From: a virus
IMG/VR virus record: IMGVR_UViG_3300006072_000018
Coordinates: 1-35,499 of that record
Direction: 5' to 3' (one strand)
Length of the DNA: 35,499 nt
Below, one piece after another: positions 6,753-13,976 of this stretch. Position numbers and translations under genes: made by a program. The notes beneath the pieces were generated by a model, which ran no database searches, was not told the origin of the DNA, and saw only the letters and a program-made list of their open reading frames with translations. The stretch's first letter is position 1. Every line of letters begins with the position of its first letter.

Positions 6753-9248
6753 ATGGAAATCGTAGAGGACCGCGCACTCATCGTGCGCACCCGCAATCCA
6801 GAGAAGATCACCGAAGTGATTCCGAAGTCTGCGGTAGTGAAGGAAGTTTCGCTACCCAATGGCAACGGCTACGAGGTGGCAGTCAAATGGAACCTGCCTA
6901 ACACAAAGATCCTTCGCAATCTGGGCTTCAAGAAAGCACCGGCTCCTATCGTGCGTCAATACGATTGGCCGGGGAGATACACGCCCTTCGATCACCAGAA
7001 GGAAACCGCCGCCTTTCTGACCCTCAACCGTAGAGCATTTTGCTGGAACGAGCAGGGGCTAGGCAAAACCGTGTCCGTTATCTGGGCGGCTGACTATCTC
7101 ATGAAGCTCGGGTTCATTCGCAGGGTACTCGTCATTTGCCCTCTGTCTATCATGGACTCAGCATGGAGAGCAGATCTATTCAGGACGGTCATGAAGCGTA
7201 GGGTAGACATTGCCCACGGATCGAAAGCCAAGCGAGCCAAGGTGATCGACTCCAATGCCGAGTTCGTCATTATCAACTACGATGGTGTGGAGTCCGTGCG
7301 TAGCGAGCTGGCTCTGGGTGGGTTCGACCTTATTGTTCTGGATGAGGCCAACTACATCAAGACAGCAACGACCAAGCGTTGGAAGATGATCAATAGCCTG
7401 ATCGGACCGGACACATGGGTGTGGATGCTGACGGGCACACCTGCGGCACAGAGCCCACTCGATGCCTACGGCCTCGCCAAGATGATGAATCCCACGAGTG
7501 TTCCGCAGTTCGTAGGGTTGTTCCGCGATCGAGTCATGCTGAAGATCAGCGCGTTCAAATACATCCCCAAACCCGAGGCACAGCAGGTAGTCCATGAGGT
7601 GCTTCAGCCTGCCATCAGGTTCACCAAGGATGAGTGCCTCGATCTACCAGAGCTTCTTTACTCTGAGCGTGACACGCCCCTCACAGCGCAACAGGAGAAA
7701 TACTACAAGCTCCTCAAGAAAGAGATGCTGATCCAAGTTGCCAGTGCAGATATCACAGCGTTCAATGCGGCAGTGGGTATGAACAAACTGTTACAAATAT
7801 CTTGTATTGCGTATAATACACCTGTACTTACAGACGTTGGGTGGGTACCGATTCAAGAAGTAACCACAGCGCATAGAGTGTGGGATGGTGAAGAATGGGT
7901 AGCACATGATGGGCTGGCATGTCGTGGGCTTAAAGAAGTGCGCGAGTGCTACGGTGTACGTATGACTTCGGACCATAGGGTTCTCACCACCGCAGGATGG
8001 CAGACAGCGGAGGATATTATTTATGGCAAATCCAGCAAAAGATTTAATAGGACAGAAGTTCGGGTACCTGACAGTTATAGAGAGAGCTGGAACGACGAGC
8101 GGAATTTCGGTGCAATGCGCGACGTGGCTTTGCCTGTGCGATTGTGGGCGGCGCGTAATTCGCAGGAGTCAGTATCTAAGAGCAAAGCACAGGAAGCACC
8201 CAAGAAGTTGCGGATGCCACCACGGCAACGAGAAACACAAAATGAGCAAAAAGCCAGTGTATTCAAACTATCACAGCATGGTAGCGCGTTGTCACGATCC
8301 TTTAGACAAGGACTACAAAAATTACGGAGAACGTGGAATTGTGGTGTGCGAACGCTGGCGGTCTTCATTCGAGATGTTCTGGTCGGATATGGGGCCTATG
8401 CACAAGGACGGGCTTACGCTAGACAGGATAGACAACAACGGCCCGTATTCACCGGAGAATTGCCGGTGGGCTACACCCAAGGATCAGGGGCGCAACACGA
8501 GGGTGAACATTCTTATAGACACACCGAATGGAAAAATGACTGTAGCACAAGCAGCAGAGGAATACGGACTCAAGTCTGTCACCTTGAGAAGACGCCTGAA
8601 GGCGGGTTGGCCTATAGATTTGGCACTGAAAGCGTCCCCAAACAAAGGGAAGCAACTTACGACCTACTTAACTGCGGACCCCGGTCTAGGTTTGTTGTAG
8701 CGGGGAAAGAAGGTCCCGTCATCGTCCACAACTGTGGGTCGGTGTATTCGGATAGCGGCGAGGTTGTCGAGTTCGACTGTAAGAATAAGTTAGAGGAGAT
8801 GCTTGAGGTCGTACAGGAGAGTAGCCACAAGGTTCTGATCTTCTGCAACTTCAGACATTCAATCGACATGGTACAGACGTACCTTGAGAAGCAGGGCATC
8901 ACTACGGCCACCATACACGGCGGGGTGTCAGCCAAACGCAGGGCAGAGATTTTCAATGACTTCCAGACTACGCCCAACCCGCACGTTCTAATCATTCAGC
9001 CTCAGTCAGCCGCGCATGGTGTCACTTTGACAGCGGCCAATACGATCATCTGGTTCGGTCCTGTGACCTCCGCAGAAATCTGGCTACAAGCGAACGCCCG
9101 AGTGCATAGAGCGGGGCAGAGAAACCCGTGCCTTGTGGTGAAGTTGGTTAGCTCAGCCGTGGAGCGCCAGCTCTACAAAGCTTTGGAGGAAAGGACTCTG
9201 GCGCAAGAAACTTTGTTAGATATGTATCAACAGGAGTTGACAGGGTAA
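6753..9248 (+). CDS. SNF2-family DNA helicase/translocase interrupted by an intein
   Basis: A DEXH-type dsDNA translocase of the SNF2 class, 831 residues before splicing and about 521 after. The start at 6753 follows CAGAGG at good spacing. Motif I is GLGKT (102-106), motif II is DEAN (197-200, in LIVLDEANYIK) and motif III is LTGTP (226-230). After the intein (351-660), the second RecA-like lobe shows VLIFCNFRHSID, AAHGVTLTAANTIIWFG and motif VI ANARVHRAGQ. The extein joint reads KLLQIS/CGSVY, a well-conserved spot between the lobes. A likely role is phage replication or recombination, in the polymerase-nuclease unit. Removing residues 351-660 gives an uninterrupted family match by eye. Confidence 0.93.
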   Translation: MEIVEDRALIVRTRNPEKITEVIPKSAVVKEVSLPNGNGYEVAVKWNLPNTKILRNLGFKKAPAPIVRQYDWPGRYTPFDHQKETAAFLTLNRRAFCWNEQGLGKTVSVIWAADYLMKLGFIRRVLVICPLSIMDSAWRADLFRTVMKRRVDIAHGSKAKRAKVIDSNAEFVIINYDGVESVRSELALGGFDLIVLDEANYIKTATTKRWKMINSLIGPDTWVWMLTGTPAAQSPLDAYGLAKMMNPTSVPQFVGLFRDRVMLKISAFKYIPKPEAQQVVHEVLQPAIRFTKDECLDLPELLYSERDTPLTAQQEKYYKLLKKEMLIQVASADITAFNAAVGMNKLLQISCIAYNTPVLTDVGWVPIQEVTTAHRVWDGEEWVAHDGLACRGLKEVRECYGVRMTSDHRVLTTAGWQTAEDIIYGKSSKRFNRTEVRVPDSYRESWNDERNFGAMRDVALPVRLWAARNSQESVSKSKAQEAPKKLRMPPRQRETQNEQKASVFKLSQHGSALSRSFRQGLQKLRRTWNCGVRTLAVFIRDVLVGYGAYAQGRAYARQDRQQRPVFTGELPVGYTQGSGAQHEGEHSYRHTEWKNDCSTSSRGIRTQVCHLEKTPEGGLAYRFGTESVPKQREATYDLLNCGPRSRFVVAGKEGPVIVHNCGSVYSDSGEVVEFDCKNKLEEMLEVVQESSHKVLIFCNFRHSIDMVQTYLEKQGITTATIHGGVSAKRRAEIFNDFQTTPNPHVLIIQPQSAAHGVTLTAANTIIWFGPVTSAEIWLQANARVHRAGQRNPCLVVKLVSSAVERQLYKALEERTLAQETLLDMYQQELTG
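7803..8732 (+). mobile_element. Intein in the SNF2 helicase
   Basis: A protein-splicing element of 310 codons. Block A starts at Cys351 (CIAYNTPVLTDVGWVPI). Block B is GVRMTSDHRVLTTAGW, with T405 and H408 of the TxxH motif. Blocks F and G are YDLLNCGPRSRFVVAGKEG and IVHN, ending H659-N660, and the next extein residue is Cys661. All catalytic residues for class 1 splicing are visible. The splicing parts total about 74 residues at the N side and about 30 at the C side. The roughly 210 residues between them are not a recognisable in-frame endonuclease: that DNA encodes an HNH protein in the +1 frame. Confidence 0.93.
8023..8700 (+). CDS. HNH endonuclease nested out of frame inside the intein
   Basis: A 225-residue homing-type endonuclease read in the +1 frame relative to the SNF2 gene. 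GCGGAGGA at 8007-8014 precedes its ATG by 8 bases, so it can be translated independently. Domains: a Cys-rich zinc part at about 34-66 (WLCLCDCG, then RSCGC); the HNH core at about 79-160 (YSNYHSMVARCHDP, KNYGERGIVVCERW, LTLDRIDNNGPYSPENCRWA); and a NUMOD-like helix-turn-helix at about 170-205 (MTVAQAAEEYG, LRRRLKAGWP). This is a well-known free-standing phage HNH layout. Its last 15 residues overlap intein block F. It presumably spreads the intein by cutting intein-less helicase genes (inference). Confidence 0.92.
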   Translation: MANPAKDLIGQKFGYLTVIERAGTTSGISVQCATWLCLCDCGRRVIRRSQYLRAKHRKHPRSCGCHHGNEKHKMSKKPVYSNYHSMVARCHDPLDKDYKNYGERGIVVCERWRSSFEMFWSDMGPMHKDGLTLDRIDNNGPYSPENCRWATPKDQGRNTRVNILIDTPNGKMTVAQAAEEYGLKSVTLRRRLKAGWPIDLALKASPNKGKQLTTYLTADPGLGLL

Positions 9249-9264
9249 TATAAGTGTGTAAAAT
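9237..9264 (+). promoter_or_regulatory. Strong sigma70-type promoter
   Basis: TTGACA at 9237-9242 (perfect -35) and TAAAAT at 9259-9264 (5 of 6 for -10) are 16 bases apart. The predicted start near 9271 leaves a leader of about 36 bases to the ATG at 9307, with AGGAG at 9296-9300. It overlaps the end of the SNF2 gene and would let host RNA polymerase boost the genes for the unknown 130-residue protein, the HTH protein and the ssDNA-binding-like protein. Confidence 0.6.
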
Positions 9265-9306
9265 GACCATACGCCGTTAGTGTAGCGGTTGATTTAGGAG
9301 TGGACG

Positions 9307-9699
9307 ATGAGTGAAGTAACAGCAGACAAGCTGATCAGCGCATACATCAAGTTGCGCTCAGCGCGACAGAAACTGTCGCAGGACTTTGAAGCGGCAGACG
9401 CCGTGCTCAAGGAGAAGCAGACCAAGGTGAGCGATATGCTCCTCGAAATCTGCAAGGAGATGGGCGCAGACAGTGTCAAGACAGCCCACGGTACAGCAAC
9501 GCGCAAGCTGAGCGTCAGGTACAAGACCACCGATTGGGAGTCCATGTACCAGTTTATCAAGGAGCACGATGCGTACCACCTTCTGGAACAACGCATCCAT
9601 CAGACCAATATGAAGAACTTGTTGGAGGAGAACCCGGAGATGGTGCCTATGGGGCTGTCGAGTGACAGCGAGTACGTCATTAGCGTGAGGAAAAAGTGA
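9307..9699 (+). CDS. Unknown replication-module protein (coiled-coil N-terminus)
   Basis: A 130-residue protein that begins with a long charged helix (about 1-55: ADKLISAYIKLRSARQKLSQ, then KEKQTKVSDMLLEIC). A compact part follows: VKTAHGTATRKLSVRYKTTD, DWESMYQFIKEHDAYHLLEQ, and an end rich in charged residues (SEYVISVRKK). The KT.HGTA.R....Y...DW..M..FI...DA...LE.R..Q pattern recurs in phage replication clusters; I do not know a function for it. It is the first gene after the promoter at 9237-9264. Confidence 0.75.
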   Translation: MSEVTADKLISAYIKLRSARQKLSQDFEAADAVLKEKQTKVSDMLLEICKEMGADSVKTAHGTATRKLSVRYKTTDWESMYQFIKEHDAYHLLEQRIHQTNMKNLLEENPEMVPMGLSSDSEYVISVRKK

Positions 9700-9944
9700 T
9701 GGATGATTTTGATGAGATTGACGATGAATTTTTCGAGCCTTATGATCCTCCCCCTACGGAGGAAAATGTGATGACCACCGCTGAGGTTATGGCGGAGCTT
9801 GGGGTGTCCCGAGCAACCCTCCACAACTGGCGAAAGCGGGGGATTTTGACAGCCTACCGAGTGGGCTTTAACCAACAAGTGCGCTTCAAGCGAGCGGATG
9901 TGCTCGCTCTTGCAGAACAATCAAATACATTAACGAGGATTTGA
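9699..9944 (+). CDS. Helix-turn-helix DNA-binding protein (MerR/excisionase type)
   Basis: An 81-residue protein. The first 25 residues are very acidic (MDDFDEIDDEFFEPYDPPP). From about residue 26 there is a winged helix-turn-helix of the HTH_17 kind: MTTAEVMAELGVSRATLHNW, RKRGILTAYRVG, then VRFKRADVLALAE. This fold is used by excisionases and small phage regulators. The ATG at 9699 is preferred to the GTG at 9696 because GTGAGG is then better spaced. A regulatory or architectural role is inferred; there is no integrase nearby, so excision is unlikely. Confidence 0.82.
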   Translation: MDDFDEIDDEFFEPYDPPPTEENVMTTAEVMAELGVSRATLHNWRKRGILTAYRVGFNQQVRFKRADVLALAEQSNTLTRI

Positions 9945-9946
9945 AC

Positions 9947-10897
9947 ATGGCTGATTTGACCATTTTCCGTAATCAAAAAGCTGTTGTACCTAACCATGTC
10001 CGTAACAATACGGATGACCTGACCAAGCGCATGATCGGCTCGTCAGGGTCAGGCAACAAGCGTATCTCCATCCGTGGCAACGTCTTCCGTATGATTGTCG
10101 ATGGGCAGGAAGTCACCAAGAGCGACGATCGCTCTATGGATATCGTGATCGTCAACGCCGCTGAGAAGGTGAGCCGGACCTACTACGATGGTGTCTACAA
10201 GGAAGGTGAAGTCACACAGCCGACCTGTTTCTCCAACGATGGTACAAAGCCCGATGCTCGCGCGGCCAGCCCACAGTCTGCTTCCTGTGCTAACTGCCCA
10301 ATGAATGCCAAGGGATCAGGTCAAGGCACCTCCCGTGCCTGCCGCTTCAGTCAGCGTCTCGCAGTTGTATTGGCTAACAATAGTCAGGACCCTGAAGCTC
10401 TTACGGCTAACCTTGAAAACTCTGATGTGTATCAGCTCGTCCTGCCTTCGCAGTCCGTGTTCGGTGATCCCGTCAATGGCATGATGCCGTTCCGTGCGTA
10501 CCTCAAGTTCCTCTACGGTCATGGTGCGGGTATTCGTAACGTCATCACTGAGATGCGTTTCGATACTTCATCGGCTACGCCTAAACTGCTCTTCCGTCCT
10601 GTGGACTACCTGTCCGATGAACAGTACGCGATCATCATCGAAAAGGGGCAGGGTGAAGATGCACTAAACGCCATCAGCTATACTCCGGCAGCAATGGACG
10701 CACGTAAGACTGCGGCACCTACCATGCCTCCGCGCCCCGCTCCGGCGGCTATCGCTCCTCCGACTCCGGCTCCTGTAGAAGAAGCTGAGGTTGTGTCTGA
10801 ACCTGTCGTGAAAGAAAAGAAGTCCTCTGCACCTGCACCGAAAGCGGGTGAACAAGACCTGACCTCCATTCTGGCTGAGTGGGGAGACGACGACTAA
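9947..10897 (+). CDS. Probable single-stranded-DNA-binding protein
   Basis: A 316-residue protein. The ATG at 9947 follows AACGAGGA at 7-base spacing; an in-frame TTG at 9941 is rejected. The folded part spans about 1-240 and includes a probable metal site of four cysteines, C94, C114, C117 and C132 (SCANCPMN). A long Pro/Ala linker follows (residues about 245-290). The end is acidic with an aromatic residue (ILAEWGDDD), the tail type that SSB proteins such as T7 gp2.5 and bacterial SSB use to recruit partners. Function is inferred from that tail, from location before the primase and from the strong terminator right after it, which implies high expression. Confidence 0.6.
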   Translation: MADLTIFRNQKAVVPNHVRNNTDDLTKRMIGSSGSGNKRISIRGNVFRMIVDGQEVTKSDDRSMDIVIVNAAEKVSRTYYDGVYKEGEVTQPTCFSNDGTKPDARAASPQSASCANCPMNAKGSGQGTSRACRFSQRLAVVLANNSQDPEALTANLENSDVYQLVLPSQSVFGDPVNGMMPFRAYLKFLYGHGAGIRNVITEMRFDTSSATPKLLFRPVDYLSDEQYAIIIEKGQGEDALNAISYTPAAMDARKTAAPTMPPRPAPAAIAPPTPAPVEEAEVVSEPVVKEKKSSAPAPKAGEQDLTSILAEWGDDD

Positions 10898-10908
10898 GTT
10901 TCGTCGGT

Positions 10909-10934
10909 GGGGGCGGTTCGCCGCCCCTTTTCTT
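10909..10934 (+). terminator. Rho-independent terminator
   Basis: GGGGCGG (10910-10916) pairs perfectly with CCGCCCC (10921-10927) around a TTCG tetraloop, followed by TTTTCTT. It lies 12 bases after the stop of the ssDNA-binding-like gene and about 25 bases before the primase-helicase start, so part of the transcription should stop here. Confidence 0.88.
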
Positions 10935-10956
10935 CCACTTTAGTTCAGGCGGCGTT

Positions 10957-13881
10957 ATGTCAAGGAGTGAGTTTTTCCGTCTGGTTTTAGCCCCGACCGG
11001 ACATGTCTGCATCATGGGGCTGATGAGCGATAGCTCACAACCGCCCAAGCAAAGTTTTCATGCTTCCGTAGAAGAAGCAGAAGGCACGATCAACGCCCTG
11101 TCGGAAGCTGGGCGCGAAGTCTACTTTGGTTGCGCCACATTCAAGGACCCTGCCGGTAAGCGTAGCGCGAAGAATGCCGAGGGTTATAAATCTTTTTACA
11201 TGGATATCGACTGCGGCCCCGGCAAGCCGTATGAGAATCAGAAGGCAGGGATGCTTGCCCTGCAAACATTTCTAGAGGAGACTCGCCTCCCCTTACCCAC
11301 GATCGTCAATTCAGGGCGTGGGCTCCATCTGTATTGGGCGCTCGAAACACCGCTGACCTATAATGATTGGAAGCCAGTAGCTGATGCTCTGAAGCGTACG
11401 TCTGAAAACTACAGCTTCGATGCTGATCCCGTGGTCACGGCTGATGGTGCGCGTATCCTGCGTGTGCCCGGCACATTCAACAACAAGGATCGCTCGAACC
11501 CCAAAGAAGTCCGCGCCATTAAGCTCGCGGAGCCTGTCGATCTACCCCAATTCAAATTGCTGATAGGACTCGTCGAAGCACGGGAAATGTCCGGGCGCGA
11601 TGAGGCCATCATGAAGGCCGTCGTAGAGAAGGATATCGAGGCCAAGTTCTCGAAGATCGTAAAGAAAAGCCTGACCTACGAAGATGTGATCGAGACCGTA
11701 ACCGACAAAGACGGGAAGCAGGTCAAGCAGAAGATCTCCCGTAGCATGGGGTGCGAACAGATCGCCATGGCCGCTCGTGATCATGAGGGTACTCCAGAAC
11801 CAGTCTGGCGCAGTGTACTATCTATCGCTAGGCGTTGCGTGGATTGGGAGACTGCCATCCACAAGATCTCTAATCAGCACCCCGCCTATGACCCGGAAGA
11901 TACGATCGCCAAGGCCGAGGGTACGCTAGAAGCCTTTCCGCATAAGTGCAGTACCTTTCAGGCGCATCAAGGGCGCGCCGCTATATGCTTGGGTTGCCCC
12001 CTGAGAGGCAAAATCAACAGTCCGATCGCTTTGGGGATCATCATCACTCCGGCTACTGCTACGGATAATCTCAAGGAACAGATCTGGCACAAGGGCCTCA
12101 AGGAGTTCGTAGATATCGAAATCCCTCTGGAATACCCCAAGCCGTGGCTTCGCCCCAAGAACGGCGGTGTCGCAATCAAAGGCAAGCTAGGGAAAAGCAA
12201 GGATGATGACGGTGAGGAAACGGGGGATGAAGACCTCGATGAGACCCTGATCTATCCCTATGACCTGTGGGTGCAGAAACGTATTAACGACCCCGAGCGG
12301 GACGAAATGATTCAGATCGCGCACATCCTACCGAAAGACGGCATGGATGAATTCACTGCGGCGCTGAGCCAGATCACCAAGAAGGATAAGTGTCAGGAGA
12401 TTCTATCCAGTAAAGGTGTAGCCGAGATTGATCGGCGTATGGACCTAATTCGTCGATATATCAACGATTGGGTGCGGTTTCTACAGGAACAAGACAAAGC
12501 GGAGCAAGCGCGTATGCAATTCGGATGGCACGACAATGACACACGGTTCGTCATCGGCGGACGAGAAATCACCAATCAGGGCACAGTCGTTTATAGCCCA
12601 CCCTCATCAGCGACCAAGGAGATCGCGCCTATCTACCGATCAGAGGGCCGACTGGACGCATGGAAGCAAGTTATCAACACGTACAACAAGCCGGGGAACG
12701 AGGCGCGAGCACTGGCTCTCTTTATGAGCTTCGGGTCTGCTCTATACAAGTTCGCAGGGCTCGGCAGTATGATCACGCACCTGACCAACACAGCATCAGG
12801 TGTAGGTAAGTCTACGGCGCAGATGGCGGCGAATAGCGTCTGGGGGCACCCGCAGGAAGCCCTGCTCAACGAAAATGACACTCCGCTCTCACGAGAGAGC
12901 CGCATCGGTGTACTGAACCACATCATCATGACCGTGGACGAAATCACCAACATCGAGCCAGAGCAGGCCAGTGACTTCGTGTTCCGCATATCCTTCAACA
13001 GAGGGCGTAACCGTATGCAGGCTCAGGTTAATGCGGAGCGTAAGAACAACGCCTCATGGGCTACGATGGTGCTGACCTCGGGGAACAACAGCCTCTACGA
13101 TACGATCAAGTCGTTCAAGGCATCCTCAGACGGGGAACGGTATCGTATTCTTGAGATCGAGATTCAGAAGGATGAGACACTGACCAAGGAAGAATCTGAC
13201 TATCTGTTCAACCACCTGCTCCTCGGCAACTACGGCCTTGCGGGTGAGGAGTTCATGAAGTTCGTGGTGCCCAATCTGGAATCCGTACTGCTTCGCAGAA
13301 ACGAGATCAAGGTCCGTTTCGATAGAGAGGCTGAGTTCAGTCAGGAGCATCGCTTCTATTCAGCGGCTCTGTCCTGCGCCTTTACTGGGGCTGAGATCGC
13401 CAAGCAGTTGGGTCTGCATGATATCGACATTGAGCGCGTATGGAATTGGGCCTTGGAGCAGGTGAAGGATACGAAGGAAGTCATCGAGCAGGAGTCTAGC
13501 AACAACACCTACGAAGTCATCGGTGAATTCATCAACGAGCACCACAGGAACATCGTGGTCGTAGGGGGCAATCTAGACCCTGTGGACGGCGTATTAGCGG
13601 CATCGGTGCCACCTCAGTTAGCTACGGGTGAGTTGGTCGGGCGGTTCGAGCCAGACACCAAGATGCTCTACATCGCGTCGAATGTCCTGCGGAATTGGTG
13701 CAGCCTGCGGCGCTTGCCCTACGGCCCCTTCATCAACGGCCTGAGAGACGAGCAGGTGATCCTGCGCGATGAGCGGTGTCAGCTAGGTAAAGGCACCAAG
13801 CTCCCCGGCGGGTCTGTCCTCGCACATTGCTTCGACGCTACCCTGATCGGCCTGAATGAGAGCTCACTTCAGGAACATTGA
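10957..13881 (+). CDS. Bifunctional primase-helicase (AEP-like primase plus P-loop helicase)
   Basis: A 974-residue protein. The frame is open upstream through the terminator, but the ATG at 10957 (MSRSEFFRLVLAP) is the natural start. The N-terminal domain resembles archaeo-eukaryotic/RepB-like primases: D83-x-D85 in FYMDIDCGPGK, a histidine motif in NSGRGLHLYW, and DADPVVTADGARILRVPGT. A Cys cluster follows (HKCSTF, then ICLGCPLRGKI), probably zinc-binding. The C-terminal helicase part has Walker A ASGVGKST (K618) and Walker B IIMTVDEI, in the style of phage DUF927-type helicases. It should lay primers and unwind DNA for the PolA enzyme. It follows a terminator and ends at the close of the rightward module. 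Confidence 0.88.
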   Translation: MSRSEFFRLVLAPTGHVCIMGLMSDSSQPPKQSFHASVEEAEGTINALSEAGREVYFGCATFKDPAGKRSAKNAEGYKSFYMDIDCGPGKPYENQKAGMLALQTFLEETRLPLPTIVNSGRGLHLYWALETPLTYNDWKPVADALKRTSENYSFDADPVVTADGARILRVPGTFNNKDRSNPKEVRAIKLAEPVDLPQFKLLIGLVEAREMSGRDEAIMKAVVEKDIEAKFSKIVKKSLTYEDVIETVTDKDGKQVKQKISRSMGCEQIAMAARDHEGTPEPVWRSVLSIARRCVDWETAIHKISNQHPAYDPEDTIAKAEGTLEAFPHKCSTFQAHQGRAAICLGCPLRGKINSPIALGIIITPATATDNLKEQIWHKGLKEFVDIEIPLEYPKPWLRPKNGGVAIKGKLGKSKDDDGEETGDEDLDETLIYPYDLWVQKRINDPERDEMIQIAHILPKDGMDEFTAALSQITKKDKCQEILSSKGVAEIDRRMDLIRRYINDWVRFLQEQDKAEQARMQFGWHDNDTRFVIGGREITNQGTVVYSPPSSATKEIAPIYRSEGRLDAWKQVINTYNKPGNEARALALFMSFGSALYKFAGLGSMITHLTNTASGVGKSTAQMAANSVWGHPQEALLNENDTPLSRESRIGVLNHIIMTVDEITNIEPEQASDFVFRISFNRGRNRMQAQVNAERKNNASWATMVLTSGNNSLYDTIKSFKASSDGERYRILEIEIQKDETLTKEESDYLFNHLLLGNYGLAGEEFMKFVVPNLESVLLRRNEIKVRFDREAEFSQEHRFYSAALSCAFTGAEIAKQLGLHDIDIERVWNWALEQVKDTKEVIEQESSNNTYEVIGEFINEHHRNIVVVGGNLDPVDGVLAASVPPQLATGELVGRFEPDTKMLYIASNVLRNWCSLRRLPYGPFINGLRDEQVILRDERCQLGKGTKLPGGSVLAHCFDATLIGLNESSLQEH

Positions 13882-13906
13882 CAGCCTATAGACCGCCTCA
13901 TAAACT
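13878..13906 (+). promoter_or_regulatory. Possible rightward promoter at the end of the primase gene
   Basis: TTGACA (13878-13883), 17 bases, then TAAACT (13901-13906, 4 of 6 matches). It overlaps the primase stop codon, and a terminator begins about 38 bases after it, so any transcript would be very short. A GACCGC/GCGGTC inverted repeat (13891-13896 and 13911-13916) spans the -10 region. Weak evidence. Confidence 0.25.
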
Positions 13907-13944
13907 ACGCGCGGTCGAATCATTGTTCAATCCCCCCTTTTTAT

Positions 13945-13976
13945 ACCCCGCGCCTCACTCCCGCGGGGTTCTTTTT
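13945..13976 (+). terminator. Rho-independent terminator ending the rightward module
   Basis: An 8-bp perfect stem, ACCCCGCG (13945-13952) with CGCGGGGT (13962-13969), a 9-base loop, then TTCTTTTTATT. It sits in the 93-base gap between convergent modules and stops + strand transcription. On the minus strand the hairpin is not followed by a T-run, so leftward termination there is less certain. Confidence 0.9.

Noticed and set aside
6209-6865. Minus-strand open frame of 218 codons across 6209-6865
   Set aside because: It crosses two well-supported + strand genes and a hairpin gap and looks like typical antisense composition (Ser/Arg/Leu), without a motif.
8005-8040. Programmed frameshift joining the intein N-part to the HNH frame
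   Set aside because: No convincing slippery heptamer with a downstream structure is seen near the frame change, while a good ribosome binding site and ATG explain separate translation.
9271-9300. tRNA-like phrase GTTAGTGTAGCGGTTGA
   Set aside because: It resembles a D-arm, but there is no acceptor stem, anticodon arm or T-loop around it; it lies within the short leader of the next gene.
9699-9944. HTH protein as an excisionase of a temperate phage
   Set aside because: The fold fits, but no integrase, attachment-site repeat or repressor is in the window; a general DNA-binding role is safer.
10879-10956. Upstream extension of the primase-helicase to 10879
   Set aside because: The extra 26 residues are Gly/Phe/Pro-rich and translate the terminator hairpin; the ATG at 10957 begins the expected MSRSEFFRLVL sequence.
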